From positions 1-64,000 of the forward strand of contig JANYDA010000027.1 in NCBI GenBank assembly GCA_025360005.1: DNA of 64,000 nucleotides, given 5' to 3'. Source of the DNA: Fibrobacteria bacterium (GTDB taxonomy: Bacteria; Fibrobacterota; Fibrobacteria; UBA11236). Positions 33,225-45,882 of this stretch are shown here, piece by piece; the stretch's first letter is position 1, and each line of letters opens with the position of its first letter. The notes beneath the pieces were generated by a model. That model was given only the letters and a program-made list of their open reading frames with translations. It did no database searches and was not told the origin of the DNA. Both the position numbers and the translations under genes were made by a program.

Positions 33225-35495
33225 CTAGAATTGGTAAACCATGCCGGTACCGAAGGTCCGGTGGACTTGGTGGGGAAAGCTGATCCAGCCGTACTGGTTG
33301 TAGTTTTCCACGAAAGGATCGGCGAGCACGTTCCGGCCCCAAATCCCCACCGAGAGCCGGTCGTTCCAGAGTGTTTTCCGCAGGGAAAAATCCAATTGGA
33401 ATTGCGGGGCGGGCGGATCCGCGGTTACGGATTGGCTGTGCACCAGGGTTTGCGACATGGGCAATTGTTGCAGGTAGTTGAAGGGTTCGCCGCGCGAAAA
33501 GGGCGAAGAGACCAGCCCGACGACGGACAGCGAGAACCCCAGAGGAAGATCCCAATAGACCTTGGCCCTTCCCACGTGCCTGGGCGTTCTTAGCTGGAAG
33601 TCCGCCGGCATCTCCGCCTTCCTGCCTTGGGCATCGCCCGGAATCGGCAGTCCTACGAAGTCGCGCAAGCGGAAGTACGCGTAGGACAATTCGATGCGCA
33701 GGAAATCCGCGGGCAGATAGCGCAGCAAAGCTTCGCCGCCGTAGCTTTCATAGTTCTGCAGGTTGGTTTCGTAAATGGGCGAGACGCTGTCCGGAGGATG
33801 GGCCCGGGACGGCACCAAGGTCTGGAGGGTGGAATCGAAAGGGGTCGCGTCCAGTTGTCCGCGCACCCAGTTGTAGAAAGCGCTGGCATCCCATTGGATA
33901 TTGCGCGCCATGGATCCGCGCTGGCCGGCCTCCAAGGTGTAGTAGTTGACGGGCGCCACCTTGTTCCCGGGCACCAAGGCCACGAAATGGCCCGCAGCGG
34001 GCGCGTTCCCGGTATAGCCGGGCACGGTGCGCAGGTACCACTCCGGGGGAACCTGCGCTTGGCGAATCTCCACATCCGATTGACCGTTGCTGGGAGTAGT
34101 GACGCTGCGGGATGCCGCCGCCCACCAGGTGGATCGCTCCGAGGGCTTATACGCCAGCCGCACGCTCGGCGAGATTTCCGGGACCAGGCTGATCAAGGTC
34201 CAGGTCTCGGCCTTGGCGCCCAGGGTGAGGCGCAGACGCTTGCCCATTTCGATTTCGTCCTGGAGAAACCCTCCGAAAAGGTAGGCCAGTTTGTGCGGGT
34301 CGGCGACGAAGGCCGAACCTTCATCGCGCATTTTTTCGAATACGAATTGCACCCGCCTCAGGTTCGCGCCCGCGCTCAGGTGATGGCCGGAAAACGCGGC
34401 ATTGCGCTGCGCTTCCAATTCGGACAGCTCGAATCCCATCCGGATCCCGCTCGCCATGGCCACGTCGTAGCCGTCATGCCAATGGTACGCGTTGAGGAAC
34501 CAGTTGTCCTCGCCGCTCTTGGCCACGTCCAACCGGGCCTGCACGATGGTCTGATCCATTTCCTCCCGGTTGGCGAATACGCTGTCCGGTTTCTTACCCT
34601 GCGGCTGCGACGGCGTAGGCGCTTGGGCGGGCCAAGGGAAAAGCTGCACCGAATACTGGCCGTCCGCCACTTGGCCGGAGAGTACCTGACCGGACCATTT
34701 CCATTCATCGTAAGGCTGGTATTCCCATTTGAGCCCGCCGGAGAAAGCCCGCTGGTAGTCGTCGCTGCCGGTAAAATGGTTCGCTACCATAACGCTGCCG
34801 CCGCCGTTGATGGGAGCGTCCAGGCTATCCCCCGCGAAGAGGGGATTGCGATCATAGCCGTCGTGGTTCTTGAACCGCCCCCAAAAGGTCAGGAAGAGAT
34901 TGTCCTTGGCTTCCACTCCGTATCGCAGGTATGGGGCCAGGTAGCCTTGCGTGCCGCCTTGCAGGGAAACCTTCGCGCCTTCGGCCGCTTCGCCCCGCTT
35001 GGTGAATATGCTGACGATGCCGGTGGCGGAGTTGGCACCGTAGATGGTCCCGCCGGGGCCCTTGATGACTTCGATCCGCTCGATATCCTCCAGCGGGATA
35101 TCGAAGGCGTTGAAGAATATCCCGCCGATGATGGGATTGGTGATGGGCACTCCGTCCAGGATCCAGGCTACGGTGGTGGTGAAGGCGCTCGACCCGTCCC
35201 GCAAGCCTTGCACCGTCAGGGTATAGGAGGCGTCGCTGAACCATGCCCCGGGCGTCAGTTTGAGGAGGTCCTGCAGGCGCGTGGCGCCCGAACGGCGGAT
35301 ATCGTCCTCGTTGATGACATAGATGGAGGTGGCCACGTCCCGCAATTTCTGGGTCCGCTTGGAAACCGAGGTCACGTCCAAATCCATGATCCGTTTGAGC
35401 GATAAGGCGGTGAGATCGACTTCGCCTTCCGCATGTGCGGATGAGCGGCCGATACAGGCCGCCGCGGCGAGCATTCCCAACAATCCCAATTTCAT
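33225..35495 (-). CDS. TonB-dependent outer-membrane receptor
   Basis: From ATG 35495 the product is 756 residues with a signal peptide (KLGLLGMLAAAACIGRSSAHA). A TonB-box-like start follows (DLTALSLKRIMDLDVTSVSK), then a plug domain with IYVINEDDIRRSGATRLQDLL and IERIEVIKGPGGTIYGANSA, and a long beta barrel. The last residues (HRTFGTGMVYQF) end in the aromatic typical of the barrel signal. The LSLKRIMDLDVTSVSK opening is that of receptors often encoded next to sensor kinases and lone binding proteins. It may import or sense the ligand of the 28-32 kb module. The longer frame from 35654 would overlap the opposite lipoprotein gene start and adds a non-signal N-terminus. Confidence 0.95.
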   Translation of the reverse strand: MKLGLLGMLAAAACIGRSSAHAEGEVDLTALSLKRIMDLDVTSVSKRTQKLRDVATSIYVINEDDIRRSGATRLQDLLKLTPGAWFSDASYTLTVQGLRDGSSAFTTTVAWILDGVPITNPIIGGIFFNAFDIPLEDIERIEVIKGPGGTIYGANSATGIVSIFTKRGEAAEGAKVSLQGGTQGYLAPYLRYGVEAKDNLFLTFWGRFKNHDGYDRNPLFAGDSLDAPINGGGSVMVANHFTGSDDYQRAFSGGLKWEYQPYDEWKWSGQVLSGQVADGQYSVQLFPWPAQAPTPSQPQGKKPDSVFANREEMDQTIVQARLDVAKSGEDNWFLNAYHWHDGYDVAMASGIRMGFELSELEAQRNAAFSGHHLSAGANLRRVQFVFEKMRDEGSAFVADPHKLAYLFGGFLQDEIEMGKRLRLTLGAKAETWTLISLVPEISPSVRLAYKPSERSTWWAAASRSVTTPSNGQSDVEIRQAQVPPEWYLRTVPGYTGNAPAAGHFVALVPGNKVAPVNYYTLEAGQRGSMARNIQWDASAFYNWVRGQLDATPFDSTLQTLVPSRAHPPDSVSPIYETNLQNYESYGGEALLRYLPADFLRIELSYAYFRLRDFVGLPIPGDAQGRKAEMPADFQLRTPRHVGRAKVYWDLPLGFSLSVVGLVSSPFSRGEPFNYLQQLPMSQTLVHSQSVTADPPAPQFQLDFSLRKTLWNDRLSVGIWGRNVLADPFVENYNQYGWISFPHQVHRTFGTGMVYQF

Positions 35496-35652
35496 CCAAT
35501 ACCCGTTCCATTGTATTGCAGGCAGGGTGGATTCGCCAACTTTCACTTGCGCGCCCGCCGGTTTCCCGCATTGCGGTTTTTTCCCGCCGCCCGTTAGAAT
35601 CTGGCTGGCCGGCGCCTCGCCCCATCCCGGTCCCCTTTGGAAGGAAAATACC

Positions 35653-36129
35653 ATGCGTCACGCTTTATGGAATTCGGCCCTGGTCTTGGCGCTCGGCGCG
35701 GCCTTTACGGCTTGCGATTTGACCCAGTTGAAAAAGACCGACGAGGAAACCGCCCAACCCGCCACGGAGGCCACCGTGGTGGGAGTCTGGCGCACCAACG
35801 TGCCCAACACGGCGACCAATCCGCCCAGCGATATCAAGGTGACCATGCAGGTGGACGCGGGGCATACCATGCTCATGTCCTACCGCGTGGCCACTGGAAT
35901 GCCCAGTCCCAACGACTTCGTGGAGATATCCAAGGAATATTGGACCTGGTCGGTGGCGGATGGGAAGATGACCTGCCAAAAGACCACCTGCGAATACACC
36001 GATCCCGCCACCATGGAGAAGACCACCACTTGCGCGGAGCCTACCGCCAGGACCAAGGATATCAACGTAAAGGGGACGGCTTGGACCGTGGTTGAAGACG
36101 GGCAACCGATCGTTTTCCGCAAGGACTGA
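35653..36129 (+). CDS. Small exported (probable) lipoprotein
   Basis: From ATG 35653, behind the very good ribosome site GGAAGGAAAA, the product is 158 residues. The N-terminus (MRHALWNSALVLALGAAFTAC) is a signal peptide ending in a lipobox-like AFTA-Cys, so a lipoprotein is likely. The mature domain is beta-rich with a lipocalin-like start (VVGVWRTNVPNT) and a Cys-containing CQKTTCEYTDPATMEK segment near the middle. It is divergent from the TonB-dependent receptor and is followed by two hairpins. I do not recognise a family; it could work with the receptor. Confidence 0.8.
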   Translation: MRHALWNSALVLALGAAFTACDLTQLKKTDEETAQPATEATVVGVWRTNVPNTATNPPSDIKVTMQVDAGHTMLMSYRVATGMPSPNDFVEISKEYWTWSVADGKMTCQKTTCEYTDPATMEKTTTCAEPTARTKDINVKGTAWTVVEDGQPIVFRKD

Positions 36130-36133
36130 ATCG

Positions 36134-36226
36134 GGACCGCCGCTCCCGGGGCGGCGTCCGTGCGGCTTGCTACGCCCAATCGCCAATCCGGATCCCGGCG
36201 CAACCGCCTCGCTTGGGCGGGTTTTT
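36134..36226 (+). terminator. Hairpin followed by a rho-independent terminator
   Basis: A GC hairpin (GGAC-C-GCCGC / GCGGC-GTCC, 36134-36159) begins 4 bases after the lipoprotein stop. A second hairpin at 36202-36226 (AACCGCC / GGCGGGTT) runs into a T-tract (GTTTTTC) and is the actual terminator. The remaining 130 bases before the chemosensory promoter hold nothing recognised. Confidence 0.7.
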
Positions 36227-36361
36227 CGTTTCCGCCCCCATTGCCGGCGGGATGGACGGCTTGCGCATGCGGGCTTGGGTACGATGGAACGGGCCGTCTT
36301 GCCAAAACATCAGGGCTGAACGGCGCGGGATTTTCCGCGTGCTTGAATCGGCCGCAATGCC

Positions 36362-36391
36362 TCGACAGAGGCCCCATCCGATCGATATGAT
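36362..36391 (+). promoter_or_regulatory. Predicted sigma-70 promoter of the chemosensory operon
   Basis: TCGACA (36362-36367) and TATGAT (36386-36391) are separated by 18 bases. The predicted start near 36398 is followed at once by the strong ribosome site GGGAGGA and the ATG at 36413, giving a very short leader. Confidence 0.5.
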
Positions 36392-36412
36392 ACGTCTGCG
36401 TTTGGGAGGATT

Positions 36413-36868
36413 ATGAAAATATTGATTGTGGACGATTCCGGAACAATGCGATCGATCCAGAAAAAAATACTCTTCGATATCGGCCAGAAGGAAATCATCG
36501 AAGCGGCCGACGGGCTGTTGGCCCTGAAAGCCGTGGTCGCGAATAAGATCGATCTCATCCTGATGGACTGGAACATGCCGAACCTTTCCGGCATCGAAGC
36601 CCTGAAGAGGCTGAAAGCGAATCCGGCCGCCCAATCCATCCCCGTCATTATGGTGACGTCCGAAGCGGAAAAGCTCCACGTCCTGGAGGCCATCAAGATA
36701 GGGGCGGCCGACTATATCGTCAAGCCGATGGTCCCCAAGGTATTCCTGGAAAAGCTGTCGCCTTATCTGCCCCCGATGCCGGCGGCGGCGGCGGTAGCAG
36801 AGCCGGAAAATCAGGGAAAGCCGGAAAATCCCGTTGAAGAATCTCCTTCCCAAGACCCCGCCAAGTAG
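36413..36868 (+). CDS. cheY: CheY-type response regulator with disordered tail
   Basis: The 151-residue protein is a receiver domain (1-122) followed by a Pro/Glu/Ala-rich tail of about 30 residues. Conserved positions are ILIVDDSGTMR (acid pair), LILMDWNMPNLSG (phosphoacceptor Asp), IMVTSEAEK and YIVKPM. The start has a GGGAGGA ribosome site. It is the first gene of the operon with cheA, cheW, mcp, cheB and cheR, so it is the expected output of that pathway. No flagellar motor genes are in the window, so the target could be a pilus or a non-motility process. Confidence 0.94.
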   Translation: MKILIVDDSGTMRSIQKKILFDIGQKEIIEAADGLLALKAVVANKIDLILMDWNMPNLSGIEALKRLKANPAAQSIPVIMVTSEAEKLHVLEAIKIGAADYIVKPMVPKVFLEKLSPYLPPMPAAAAVAEPENQGKPENPVEESPSQDPAK

Positions 36869-36904
36869 TCGCGTAAGCCGGACGGGAATTCAGGCGTGCT
36901 GCAT

Positions 36905-39127
<2,223 letters not shown>

Positions 39128-39128
39128 G

Positions 39129-39614
39129 ATGACGCAATATTGCACCTTCTATCTGGGCGAGAAGACGTATGGGTTGGAGATACTTTCCATCCAGGAGATC
39201 ATCCGCATCCCGGATATCACTCCCATCCCGCATTCCCCTTTTTTCGTGGCCGGACTCGCCAATCTGCGCGGGCAAATAGTGGTGGCCGTGGATTTACGGA
39301 AACTATTCGGCCTGCCGCCGCTGCCCAAGTCCCAGGATCCCATCAATATCATCCTGAGCTCCGACGATGAAGCGATAAGTCTCTTGGCGGACAAGGCTGG
39401 CGAGGTGATCGATTTCGGGAGCGAAGCCATGGTGCAGCCGCCCAGCCTGCAAAGGGGCCCCGCCCCGGAAATGATCAAGGGCGTGTTCAAGCTCAAGGAT
39501 GCCCTCATGAACGTCATCGATGTCGAAGCGATTTTCAAAAACCGGAACGGCGCGGATACTGAAGAAAGCCGTCCCAGTTCCATAGGAGAAGCCCATGTCA
39601 ACGAACCCCGCTAA
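39129..39614 (+). CDS. cheW: CheW adaptor protein
   Basis: The 161-residue protein couples the chemoreceptor to CheA. It opens [20 protein letters not shown], the standard CheW beta strand, and keeps [20 protein letters not shown] and [15 protein letters not shown], the receptor- and kinase-contact regions. The ATG at 39129 is one base after the cheA stop (TGAG-ATG spacing), so translation is probably coupled. The last 20 bases overlap the start of the mcp gene. The C-terminal 20 residues are polar and outside the fold. Confidence 0.94.
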   Translation: MTQYCTFYLGEKTYGLEILSIQEIIRIPDITPIPHSPFFVAGLANLRGQIVVAVDLRKLFGLPPLPKSQDPINIILSSDDEAISLLADKAGEVIDFGSEAMVQPPSLQRGPAPEMIKGVFKLKDALMNVIDVEAIFKNRNGADTEESRPSSIGEAHVNEPR

Positions 39615-41067
39615 ATCGGGACTGCTGATGAAACTCAGCGAGTCGAAGATCCACACCAAATTGGCGACCCTGGTATTCTTTTTCCTGGCCTCCTTCCTGT
39701 TCTTCACGGGATTGGTATGGAATACCATAAAAATCGTGCAGATCCGCGGGCCCTATTACAACAACATCGTGCAAAGCAAGGATCTCATCGCGGATATCCT
39801 GCCGCCTCCGGAATATCTTATCGAAAGCTATTTGAACGTCCTGGAAATGGTGGAGGAAACCGATGCGCGGAAATTGGCCGTGCTGATGGAAAAAAGCAAG
39901 TCGCTCCGCAACGATTATGAAACCAGGAAGGATTTCTGGAACGGCGATCTGGAAGACGGGAAGATCAAATCCACCTTGCTGGTGGCCTCCTACAGGCCTG
40001 GCGAGGAGTTCCTGGAAAAGCGCGATAAAGAGTTCATTCCCCTGATCCTCCAAGGGGATCGCGAGGGCGCGAAAAAACTGGTGCAATCCTTTTTGAAACC
40101 GAAATACGAAGAGCATCGCGCCGCCATCGACCAGGTCGTTTCGCTGTCGAACGATAAATACAAGAAGGACGAGGATGCGGCCACCAACACCCTGCGCCGC
40201 CACAGCATACTGTTGGCCAGCCTGGCCCTGGCCATCATGGCCGCCATGTCGCTGCTGTTCCGCTACATCATCCGCAATATCACCGGCTCCTTGTCGGACA
40301 TCTCGACCGGGCTGGACTCCGCTTCCAAGCAACTGACCAACGTGAGCCAGCAGATGAGCGCCAATGCGGAAGAGACCTCTTCGCAGGCCACGGTGGTTTC
40401 CTCTTCCAGCCAGCAGGTCAACCAAAGCGTGCAAACGGTGGCCATCGGCACGGAGGAAATGACGGCGAGCATCCGCGAGATATCCAAGAGCGCTTCGGAA
40501 TCGGTGCGGGTGGCGGAGAATGCCGTCAGGATGGCTGAGTCCATGAACGGCGACATGTCCCGGCTGGGCACCAGCAGCGAGGAAATCGGGAAGATCATCA
40601 TGCTCATCACTTCCATCGCCGAACAGACCAACCTGCTGGCCCTAAATGCCGCCATCGAGGCCGCCAGGGCGGGAGAGGCCGGCCGGGGCTTCGCCGTGGT
40701 GGCCAATGAGGTGAAGGAGTTGGCCCGGGAAACCGCCAAGGCCACGGAAGACATCAGCAGGAAAATCGAGGGCATCCAGAGCAGCACCAAGGGAGCCATC
40801 GGATCCATCTCGGAGATAGGCAACATCATCAGGCAAATCAGCGATATCCAGAATACCATCGCCAGCGCCGTGGAAGAGCAAACGGTCACCACCAACGAGA
40901 TAGCCAAGAACATCTCGGAAGCCGCCCGAGGCAGCGGCGAAATCACCAATAACATCACCGGCGTGGCGCAGGCCGCGCAAAGCACGGCCAACGGCGCCAA
41001 CGACACCAAGAAGGCTTCCGAGGAGTTGTCGAAGATGCTTTTCGACTTAAAGCGCTTTGTGGGATGA
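39595..41067 (+). CDS. mcp: Methyl-accepting chemotaxis protein
   Basis: The 490-residue receptor has a first membrane span at about 23-45 ([20 protein letters not shown]), a mostly helical periplasmic domain (about 46-200, four-helix-bundle type), a second span at about 203-225, and a cytoplasmic signalling coiled coil. The tip is conserved ([36 protein letters not shown]). A typical HAMP domain is hard to see between span 2 and the coiled coil. The C-terminus ends DLKRFVG with no NWETF-type CheR/CheB tether. It overlaps cheW by 20 bases and cheB by 4, so one receptor is made together with its pathway. Confidence 0.95.
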   Translation: MSTNPAKSGLLMKLSESKIHTKLATLVFFFLASFLFFTGLVWNTIKIVQIRGPYYNNIVQSKDLIADILPPPEYLIESYLNVLEMVEETDARKLAVLMEKSKSLRNDYETRKDFWNGDLEDGKIKSTLLVASYRPGEEFLEKRDKEFIPLILQGDREGAKKLVQSFLKPKYEEHRAAIDQVVSLSNDKYKKDEDAATNTLRRHSILLASLALAIMAAMSLLFRYIIRNITGSLSDISTGLDSASKQLTNVSQQMSANAEETSSQATVVSSSSQQVNQSVQTVAIGTEEMTASIREISKSASESVRVAENAVRMAESMNGDMSRLGTSSEEIGKIIMLITSIAEQTNLLALNAAIEAARAGEAGRGFAVVANEVKELARETAKATEDISRKIEGIQSSTKGAIGSISEIGNIIRQISDIQNTIASAVEEQTVTTNEIAKNISEAARGSGEITNNITGVAQAAQSTANGANDTKKASEELSKMLFDLKRFVG

Positions 41068-42155
41068 CAGCTCCCGGCCGGAAAATCAGGGTCTTCATCG
41101 TGGACGACTCGATTGTCGCCTGCAAAATCCTGAGCGAAACCCTTTCCCATGATCCCGGCATAGAGGTGGCGGGCACGGCCCTGTCCGGCGCGATGGCCTT
41201 AAGCAAGCTTTTCGCAACCGAACCGGATTTGGTGATGGTGGATTTGCATATGCCCGTGATGGACGGAATGCAAACCCTCATCGAGATAAAGAAAATCCAG
41301 CCGAAGTTGCCGGTCATCATGTGCGGCGAACCGGCCGGCGCGGGAAGCCGGGATGCCATGCAAGCTTTGCTCGGCGGAGCGGCCGAATTCGTGGCCAAAC
41401 CTTCCGCCCACATGAATGGCGGCGGATTGGAAACCTTTTCCAAGGATTTGCTCGGGAAAATAAAATCCATTTGCAATCCCCAGCCAAAGCGGTCCGCAAC
41501 CTTTCCCAGCCGGGAGTCCGCGCCGGCAGGTACCCGAAGCATGCCGGAAATCCTCGCTATCGGAGTTTCCACCGGCGGCCCGCAAGCCTTGTTGGAACTG
41601 CTTTCACAGCTGCCTGCCGACTTCCCCGCGCCCATCCTCGTCGTCCAGCATATGCCGCCGCACTTCACCAAATCCTTGTCCAAGAGCATCGGCGATAAAT
41701 CGCGTATCCGGGTGGAGGAAGGATTCGCGGGCGCATGCCTGGAAGCCGGGAAGGCCTGGATCGCGCCGGGCGGATTCCATATGCAGGTGGTAAAAGGGAA
41801 GAGCGGTCATGAACTGGCGATCAATTCCGATCCCCCCCTCAATTCCTGCCGTCCCTCGGTCGATGTGCTCTTCCGTTCCATGGCGGAGGCGTTCGGTCCC
41901 AAAGTCCTGGCCGTGGTCATGACGGGCATGGGCCAGGACGGCCTGGCGGGAGCCGAGGCCATCCACCGCGGCGGCGGTTCCATTTTCGTGCAGGATGAAG
42001 CCAGCAGCGTGGTATGGGGAATGCCGGGCGCGATTGCGAAGGCCGGATTGGCGGATAGGATAATTTCCCTGCGGGATTTGGCGAGGGAAGTGCAATCCGC
42101 CTTTGCCAGGAAGACTCCCGTTTCGCATCCCCGGGAAGACGCAGGGGAAGGGTAA
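41064..42155 (+). CDS. cheB: Protein-glutamate methylesterase/response regulator CheB
   Basis: The 363-residue protein removes methyl groups from the receptor when phosphorylated. The N-terminal receiver shows VFIVDDS and [13 protein letters not shown] (D60). The esterase domain carries the triad in GVSTGGP (S169), VQHMPPHF (H196) and [11 protein letters not shown] (D292). The start overlaps the mcp stop as ATGA. The receiver lost the usual Thr/Ser motif after strand 4 (VIMCGEPAG), which may alter its switching. cheR follows at once. Confidence 0.95.
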   Translation: MTAPGRKIRVFIVDDSIVACKILSETLSHDPGIEVAGTALSGAMALSKLFATEPDLVMVDLHMPVMDGMQTLIEIKKIQPKLPVIMCGEPAGAGSRDAMQALLGGAAEFVAKPSAHMNGGGLETFSKDLLGKIKSICNPQPKRSATFPSRESAPAGTRSMPEILAIGVSTGGPQALLELLSQLPADFPAPILVVQHMPPHFTKSLSKSIGDKSRIRVEEGFAGACLEAGKAWIAPGGFHMQVVKGKSGHELAINSDPPLNSCRPSVDVLFRSMAEAFGPKVLAVVMTGMGQDGLAGAEAIHRGGGSIFVQDEASSVVWGMPGAIAKAGLADRIISLRDLAREVQSAFARKTPVSHPREDAGEG

Positions 42156-42156
42156 C

Positions 42157-42978
42157 ATGGCGGTCTCGGAATCGGATTTCCTATTCATTTCCAATCTCCT
42201 TTACGAACGGCTGGGAATCCGGCTGGAAAAGGAGAAAGGCTATCTGGTGGAGTCGCGCTTGGCCAAGGTGGCGGAAAGGGCGGGCGTGGGCGATTTGGGC
42301 CGGCTTGTCCTTCTGCTCAAGACCAAACATCCTCCGGAGGAAGTCATTAACGATACCTTGGAAGCGATGACCACCAACGAGACCTTTTTTTTCCGGGATA
42401 CGGCGCCCTTTGAAGCCCTGAAGGAAAAGGTTTTACCGGTTCTTATCGCAAAGAAAAAGAGCGAGAAGGCCATCCATATCTGGTCGGCCGCCTGTTCCAC
42501 GGGACAGGAAGCTTACAGCATCGCCCTTACCCTCAGGGAAGCATTTCCTCATTTGTCGGATTGGAATATCCGCATCACCGGGACGGATGTAGCCGGCAAG
42601 GTCGTGGCCAAGGCCAAGGAGGGGGTTTTCAACCAATCGGAAATAAACCGCGGCATCAGCCCGCCCATGCTGGCCAAGTATTTTACCCGCAGCGATGAAA
42701 ACTGGAAGCTACGCGACGAGATCCGGAACATGGTTCAATTCAGGACCATGAATTTGAAAAACGATTGGCCTTCCATGGCGAGAATGGACATCATCTTCCT
42801 CCGCAACGTCCTGATCTATATGGATAACGAAAGCCGGAAAACCATATTCGGCCGGGCCCATCGGCTGCTGCAATCCCACGGCTTTCTCTTCCTGGGGGCC
42901 GCGGAAACGACCTTCAACATTTCCGATCTTTTCAAAAGGGCGGACTGGAAAGGCGCCGGCTGTTTCCAGCCCTTGTGA
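42157..42978 (+). CDS. cheR: Chemotaxis methyltransferase CheR
   Basis: CheR methylates receptor glutamates using S-adenosylmethionine. The 273-residue protein starts at ATG 42157 behind GGGGAAGGG. It has the helical N-domain (about 1-70), then MTTNETFFFRD, the SAM-binding loop HIWSAACSTGQEAYSIAL, and IIFLRNVLIYMDNESR and FLFLGAAET near the end. It is the last gene of the operon. A perfect CTGAGC/GCTCAG hairpin at 43013-43027 lies between its end and the convergent cdsA. A frame extending upstream to 42103 overlaps cheB and is unlikely. Confidence 0.95.
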   Translation: MAVSESDFLFISNLLYERLGIRLEKEKGYLVESRLAKVAERAGVGDLGRLVLLLKTKHPPEEVINDTLEAMTTNETFFFRDTAPFEALKEKVLPVLIAKKKSEKAIHIWSAACSTGQEAYSIALTLREAFPHLSDWNIRITGTDVAGKVVAKAKEGVFNQSEINRGISPPMLAKYFTRSDENWKLRDEIRNMVQFRTMNLKNDWPSMARMDIIFLRNVLIYMDNESRKTIFGRAHRLLQSHGFLFLGAAETTFNISDLFKRADWKGAGCFQPL

Positions 42979-43023
42979 AGAAGATGAGGGTTGACCGCCG
43001 CGGCTTGCCGCCCTGAGCTTTGC

Positions 43024-43866
43024 TCAGCCCTGCACAAGTTGCAGGTAGAACACCGCCGCCGGCGCGGAGAAGAGCAGGGAGTCGAAGCGGTCGAGGATGC
43101 CCCCATGGCCCGGGATCAGGTTGGAGGAGTCTTTGGCGCCGGTGTAACGCTTCAGGATGGAAATGAACAGATCGCCGACGATGGCGGTGCCGGAGAGCAG
43201 AAATCCCAGGCCCAGATTGGCCAGGAAACCGGTGTGCGAGAGTTTGGGCCCGAGCAGGATCACCATGAGCACGGTGAGGCAGGCGCCGCCGACGGCCCCT
43301 TCCACGGTTTTGCCGGAACTGATGGCGGGCGCCAATTTGCGTTTGCCGAATTTCCGACCGGTGAAATAGGCTCCCGTGTCCGCGCAGGCGATGGCGATCT
43401 GAACCAGCAGCAACGGGAAGATGCCTTTCCAACCGGAAGCCTCGGTTAGCAGACCGTAGATGGCGGCCGCGTAGATGCCGAAGTAAGCGATCCCGAAAAG
43501 TTGCAGGTAGATCCACGGCGCCATGACCGCGATGTCGAGCTTGCGGAAACCGATCAAGGTGAAGCCGAGCACGGACGCGACGGCGACGCCGCAAATCCAT
43601 AGCCCCGGAGAGGCCGATAGGGAGACGGAACCTTCCATCAGGCCGGGGTATTGCGGCAGGACGCAAAGGAAAACCAGCAGGCCGGCGAGCCAGGCGACTC
43701 CGGGACCTTGGTATTTAAGGGTGATCATGCGTGCGTACTCCCACGCGCCCAACGCCAGGATCATGGCCATCATGGCCCAGCGCGTGTACGGGTTCAGGAT
43801 GAGCGCGCCGTAGATGACCACTATCATGACCAGGGCCGAGATGACGCGCACGGCCAGGTTGGACAA
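43024..43866 (-). CDS. cdsA: Phosphatidate cytidylyltransferase
   Basis: CdsA makes CDP-diacylglycerol from phosphatidate and CTP, the precursor of all membrane phospholipids. The 280-residue protein has about seven hydrophobic membrane segments and the C-terminal family signature in SILKRYTGAKDSSNLIPGHG followed by GILDRFDS. The start ATG 43866 is 4 bases after the uppS stop. It is the last gene of the rplM-to-cdsA unit. In many bacteria dxr and rseP follow here, but in this genome they lie at 25-28 kb. Confidence 0.96.
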   Translation of the reverse strand: MSNLAVRVISALVMIVVIYGALILNPYTRWAMMAMILALGAWEYARMITLKYQGPGVAWLAGLLVFLCVLPQYPGLMEGSVSLSASPGLWICGVAVASVLGFTLIGFRKLDIAVMAPWIYLQLFGIAYFGIYAAAIYGLLTEASGWKGIFPLLLVQIAIACADTGAYFTGRKFGKRKLAPAISSGKTVEGAVGGACLTVLMVILLGPKLSHTGFLANLGLGFLLSGTAIVGDLFISILKRYTGAKDSSNLIPGHGGILDRFDSLLFSAPAAVFYLQLVQG

Positions 43867-43869
43867 GGA

Positions 43870-44580
<711 letters not shown>

Positions 44581-44600
44581 TGGGGACTGCGGACCCTTAC

Positions 44601-45152
44601 TCAAACGGTGAGGATGTCCTTTTCCTTCTCGGCGATGACCTTGTCCACTTCTGCGATGAACTTGTCGGTGAGCGCCTGGACCTTTTCCATCCAACCCTTC
44701 AACTCGTCTTCGGAGTGCCCGGCGCCGGTGAGTTCCTTCTTGAGGCGCTCATTCTCGTCGCGGCGGATGTTGCGGATGGCCACCTTGGCGTCCTCGCCGA
44801 TGCCCTTGGCATGCTTGGCGAGTTCCTTGCGGCGCTCTCCGGTAAGCACGGGCATGTTGAGGCGGATATAGGTGCCGTCGTTCACCGGATTGATGCCGAT
44901 GTTGCTGGTCATGATGGCTTTTTCGACGGCCTGCATCATGTTCTTTTCCCAGGGCTTAATGGCCAGGCAGCGGGGCTCCGGTATGCTGATAGCGGCGACC
45001 TGGGAGATAGGTGTCTTGGTGCCGTAATAGTCGACGTAGACGTTGTCGAGGATGGCGGGGGATGCTGTGCCGGTGCGGATCTTGGCGAGATCGCGGCGGG
45101 CGTTTTCCACCGTCTTCTGCATGCGTTCCTTGATGGAATTCTCGTCCAGCAT
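44601..45152 (-). CDS. frr: Ribosome recycling factor
   Basis: Frr splits post-termination ribosomes with EF-G. The 183-residue protein has the family length and the helices ENSIKERMQKTVENARRDLA and IRTGTASPAILDNVYVDYYG, with SIPEPRCLAIKPWEKNMM and VRNIRRDENERLKK-like (IRNIRRDENERLKK) segments. The start is 4 bases after the pyrH stop. It is essential in most bacteria, and the order tsf-pyrH-frr-uppS is one of the best conserved in bacterial genomes. Confidence 0.97.
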   Translation of the reverse strand: MLDENSIKERMQKTVENARRDLAKIRTGTASPAILDNVYVDYYGTKTPISQVAAISIPEPRCLAIKPWEKNMMQAVEKAIMTSNIGINPVNDGTYIRLNMPVLTGERRKELAKHAKGIGEDAKVAIRNIRRDENERLKKELTGAGHSEDELKGWMEKVQALTDKFIAEVDKVIAEKEKDILTV

Positions 45153-45156
45153 GGTC

Positions 45157-45879
45157 TTATTCTCCGCTATTGACCAGAGTCCCGATCTTTTCGCCGCGGG
45201 CGGCCTTGGCCAGGTTGCCGCGCACGTTCATGTCGAAAACCAGGATGGGGATGTTGTTCTCGCGGCACAAGGCGAACGCGGAGGTGTCCATCACCTTCAG
45301 CTGGCGGTTGATGGCCTCGGTGTAGTTGATGGTCTCGTACTTGACGGCGTCCCTATGCTTGTTGGGATCCTTGTCGTAGATCCCGTCCACATTGGTGGCC
45401 TTCATGATGATGTCGCAATTGCATTCGATGGCGCGCAGGGTGGCGGCGCTGTCGGTGGTGAAATACGGATTGCCGGTGCCGGCCGCGAACAGGGTGATGC
45501 GGCCTTTTTCCAGGTGGCGCACCGCGCGGCGGCGGATGTAGAACTCGGCGATGGAGGACATCTTGATGGCGCTCATCACGCGCGTATAGATGCCCAGCTT
45601 TTCCAGGGCGTCCTGCATGGCCAGGCAATTGATGACGGTGGCGAGCATACCCATTTGATCGGCGGACACGCGGTCGAAGCCGAATTGGCTGAGCGTGGCG
45701 CCGCGGATGATATTGCCTCCGCCTATGACCACGCCGATTTGGATGCCGCTCTGGTAGACCTGAGCGACCTCTTCGGCGATGGATCGGATGATTTCGGGGT
45801 CGATTCCTCCGTCCTTCTCGCCAGCGAAAGCCTCCCCGCTAAGCTTGAGGAGGACACGCTTGTACTTGAGGGCGGACAC
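45157..45879 (-). CDS. pyrH: UMP kinase
   Basis: PyrH phosphorylates UMP to UDP with ATP and belongs to the amino-acid kinase fold. The 240-residue protein starts [20 protein letters not shown]. It has [11 protein letters not shown], the phosphate region [13 protein letters not shown], and [14 protein letters not shown], all typical of PyrH. It starts 3 bases after the tsf stop and ends 4 bases before frr. Regulation by UTP and GTP is usual in the family, but the residues cannot be checked here. Confidence 0.97.
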   Translation of the reverse strand: MSALKYKRVLLKLSGEAFAGEKDGGIDPEIIRSIAEEVAQVYQSGIQIGVVIGGGNIIRGATLSQFGFDRVSADQMGMLATVINCLAMQDALEKLGIYTRVMSAIKMSSIAEFYIRRRAVRHLEKGRITLFAAGTGNPYFTTDSAATLRAIECNCDIIMKATNVDGIYDKDPNKHRDAVKYETINYTEAINRQLKVMDTSAFALCRENNIPILVFDMNVRGNLAKAARGEKIGTLVNSGE

Positions 45880-45882
45880 GGG

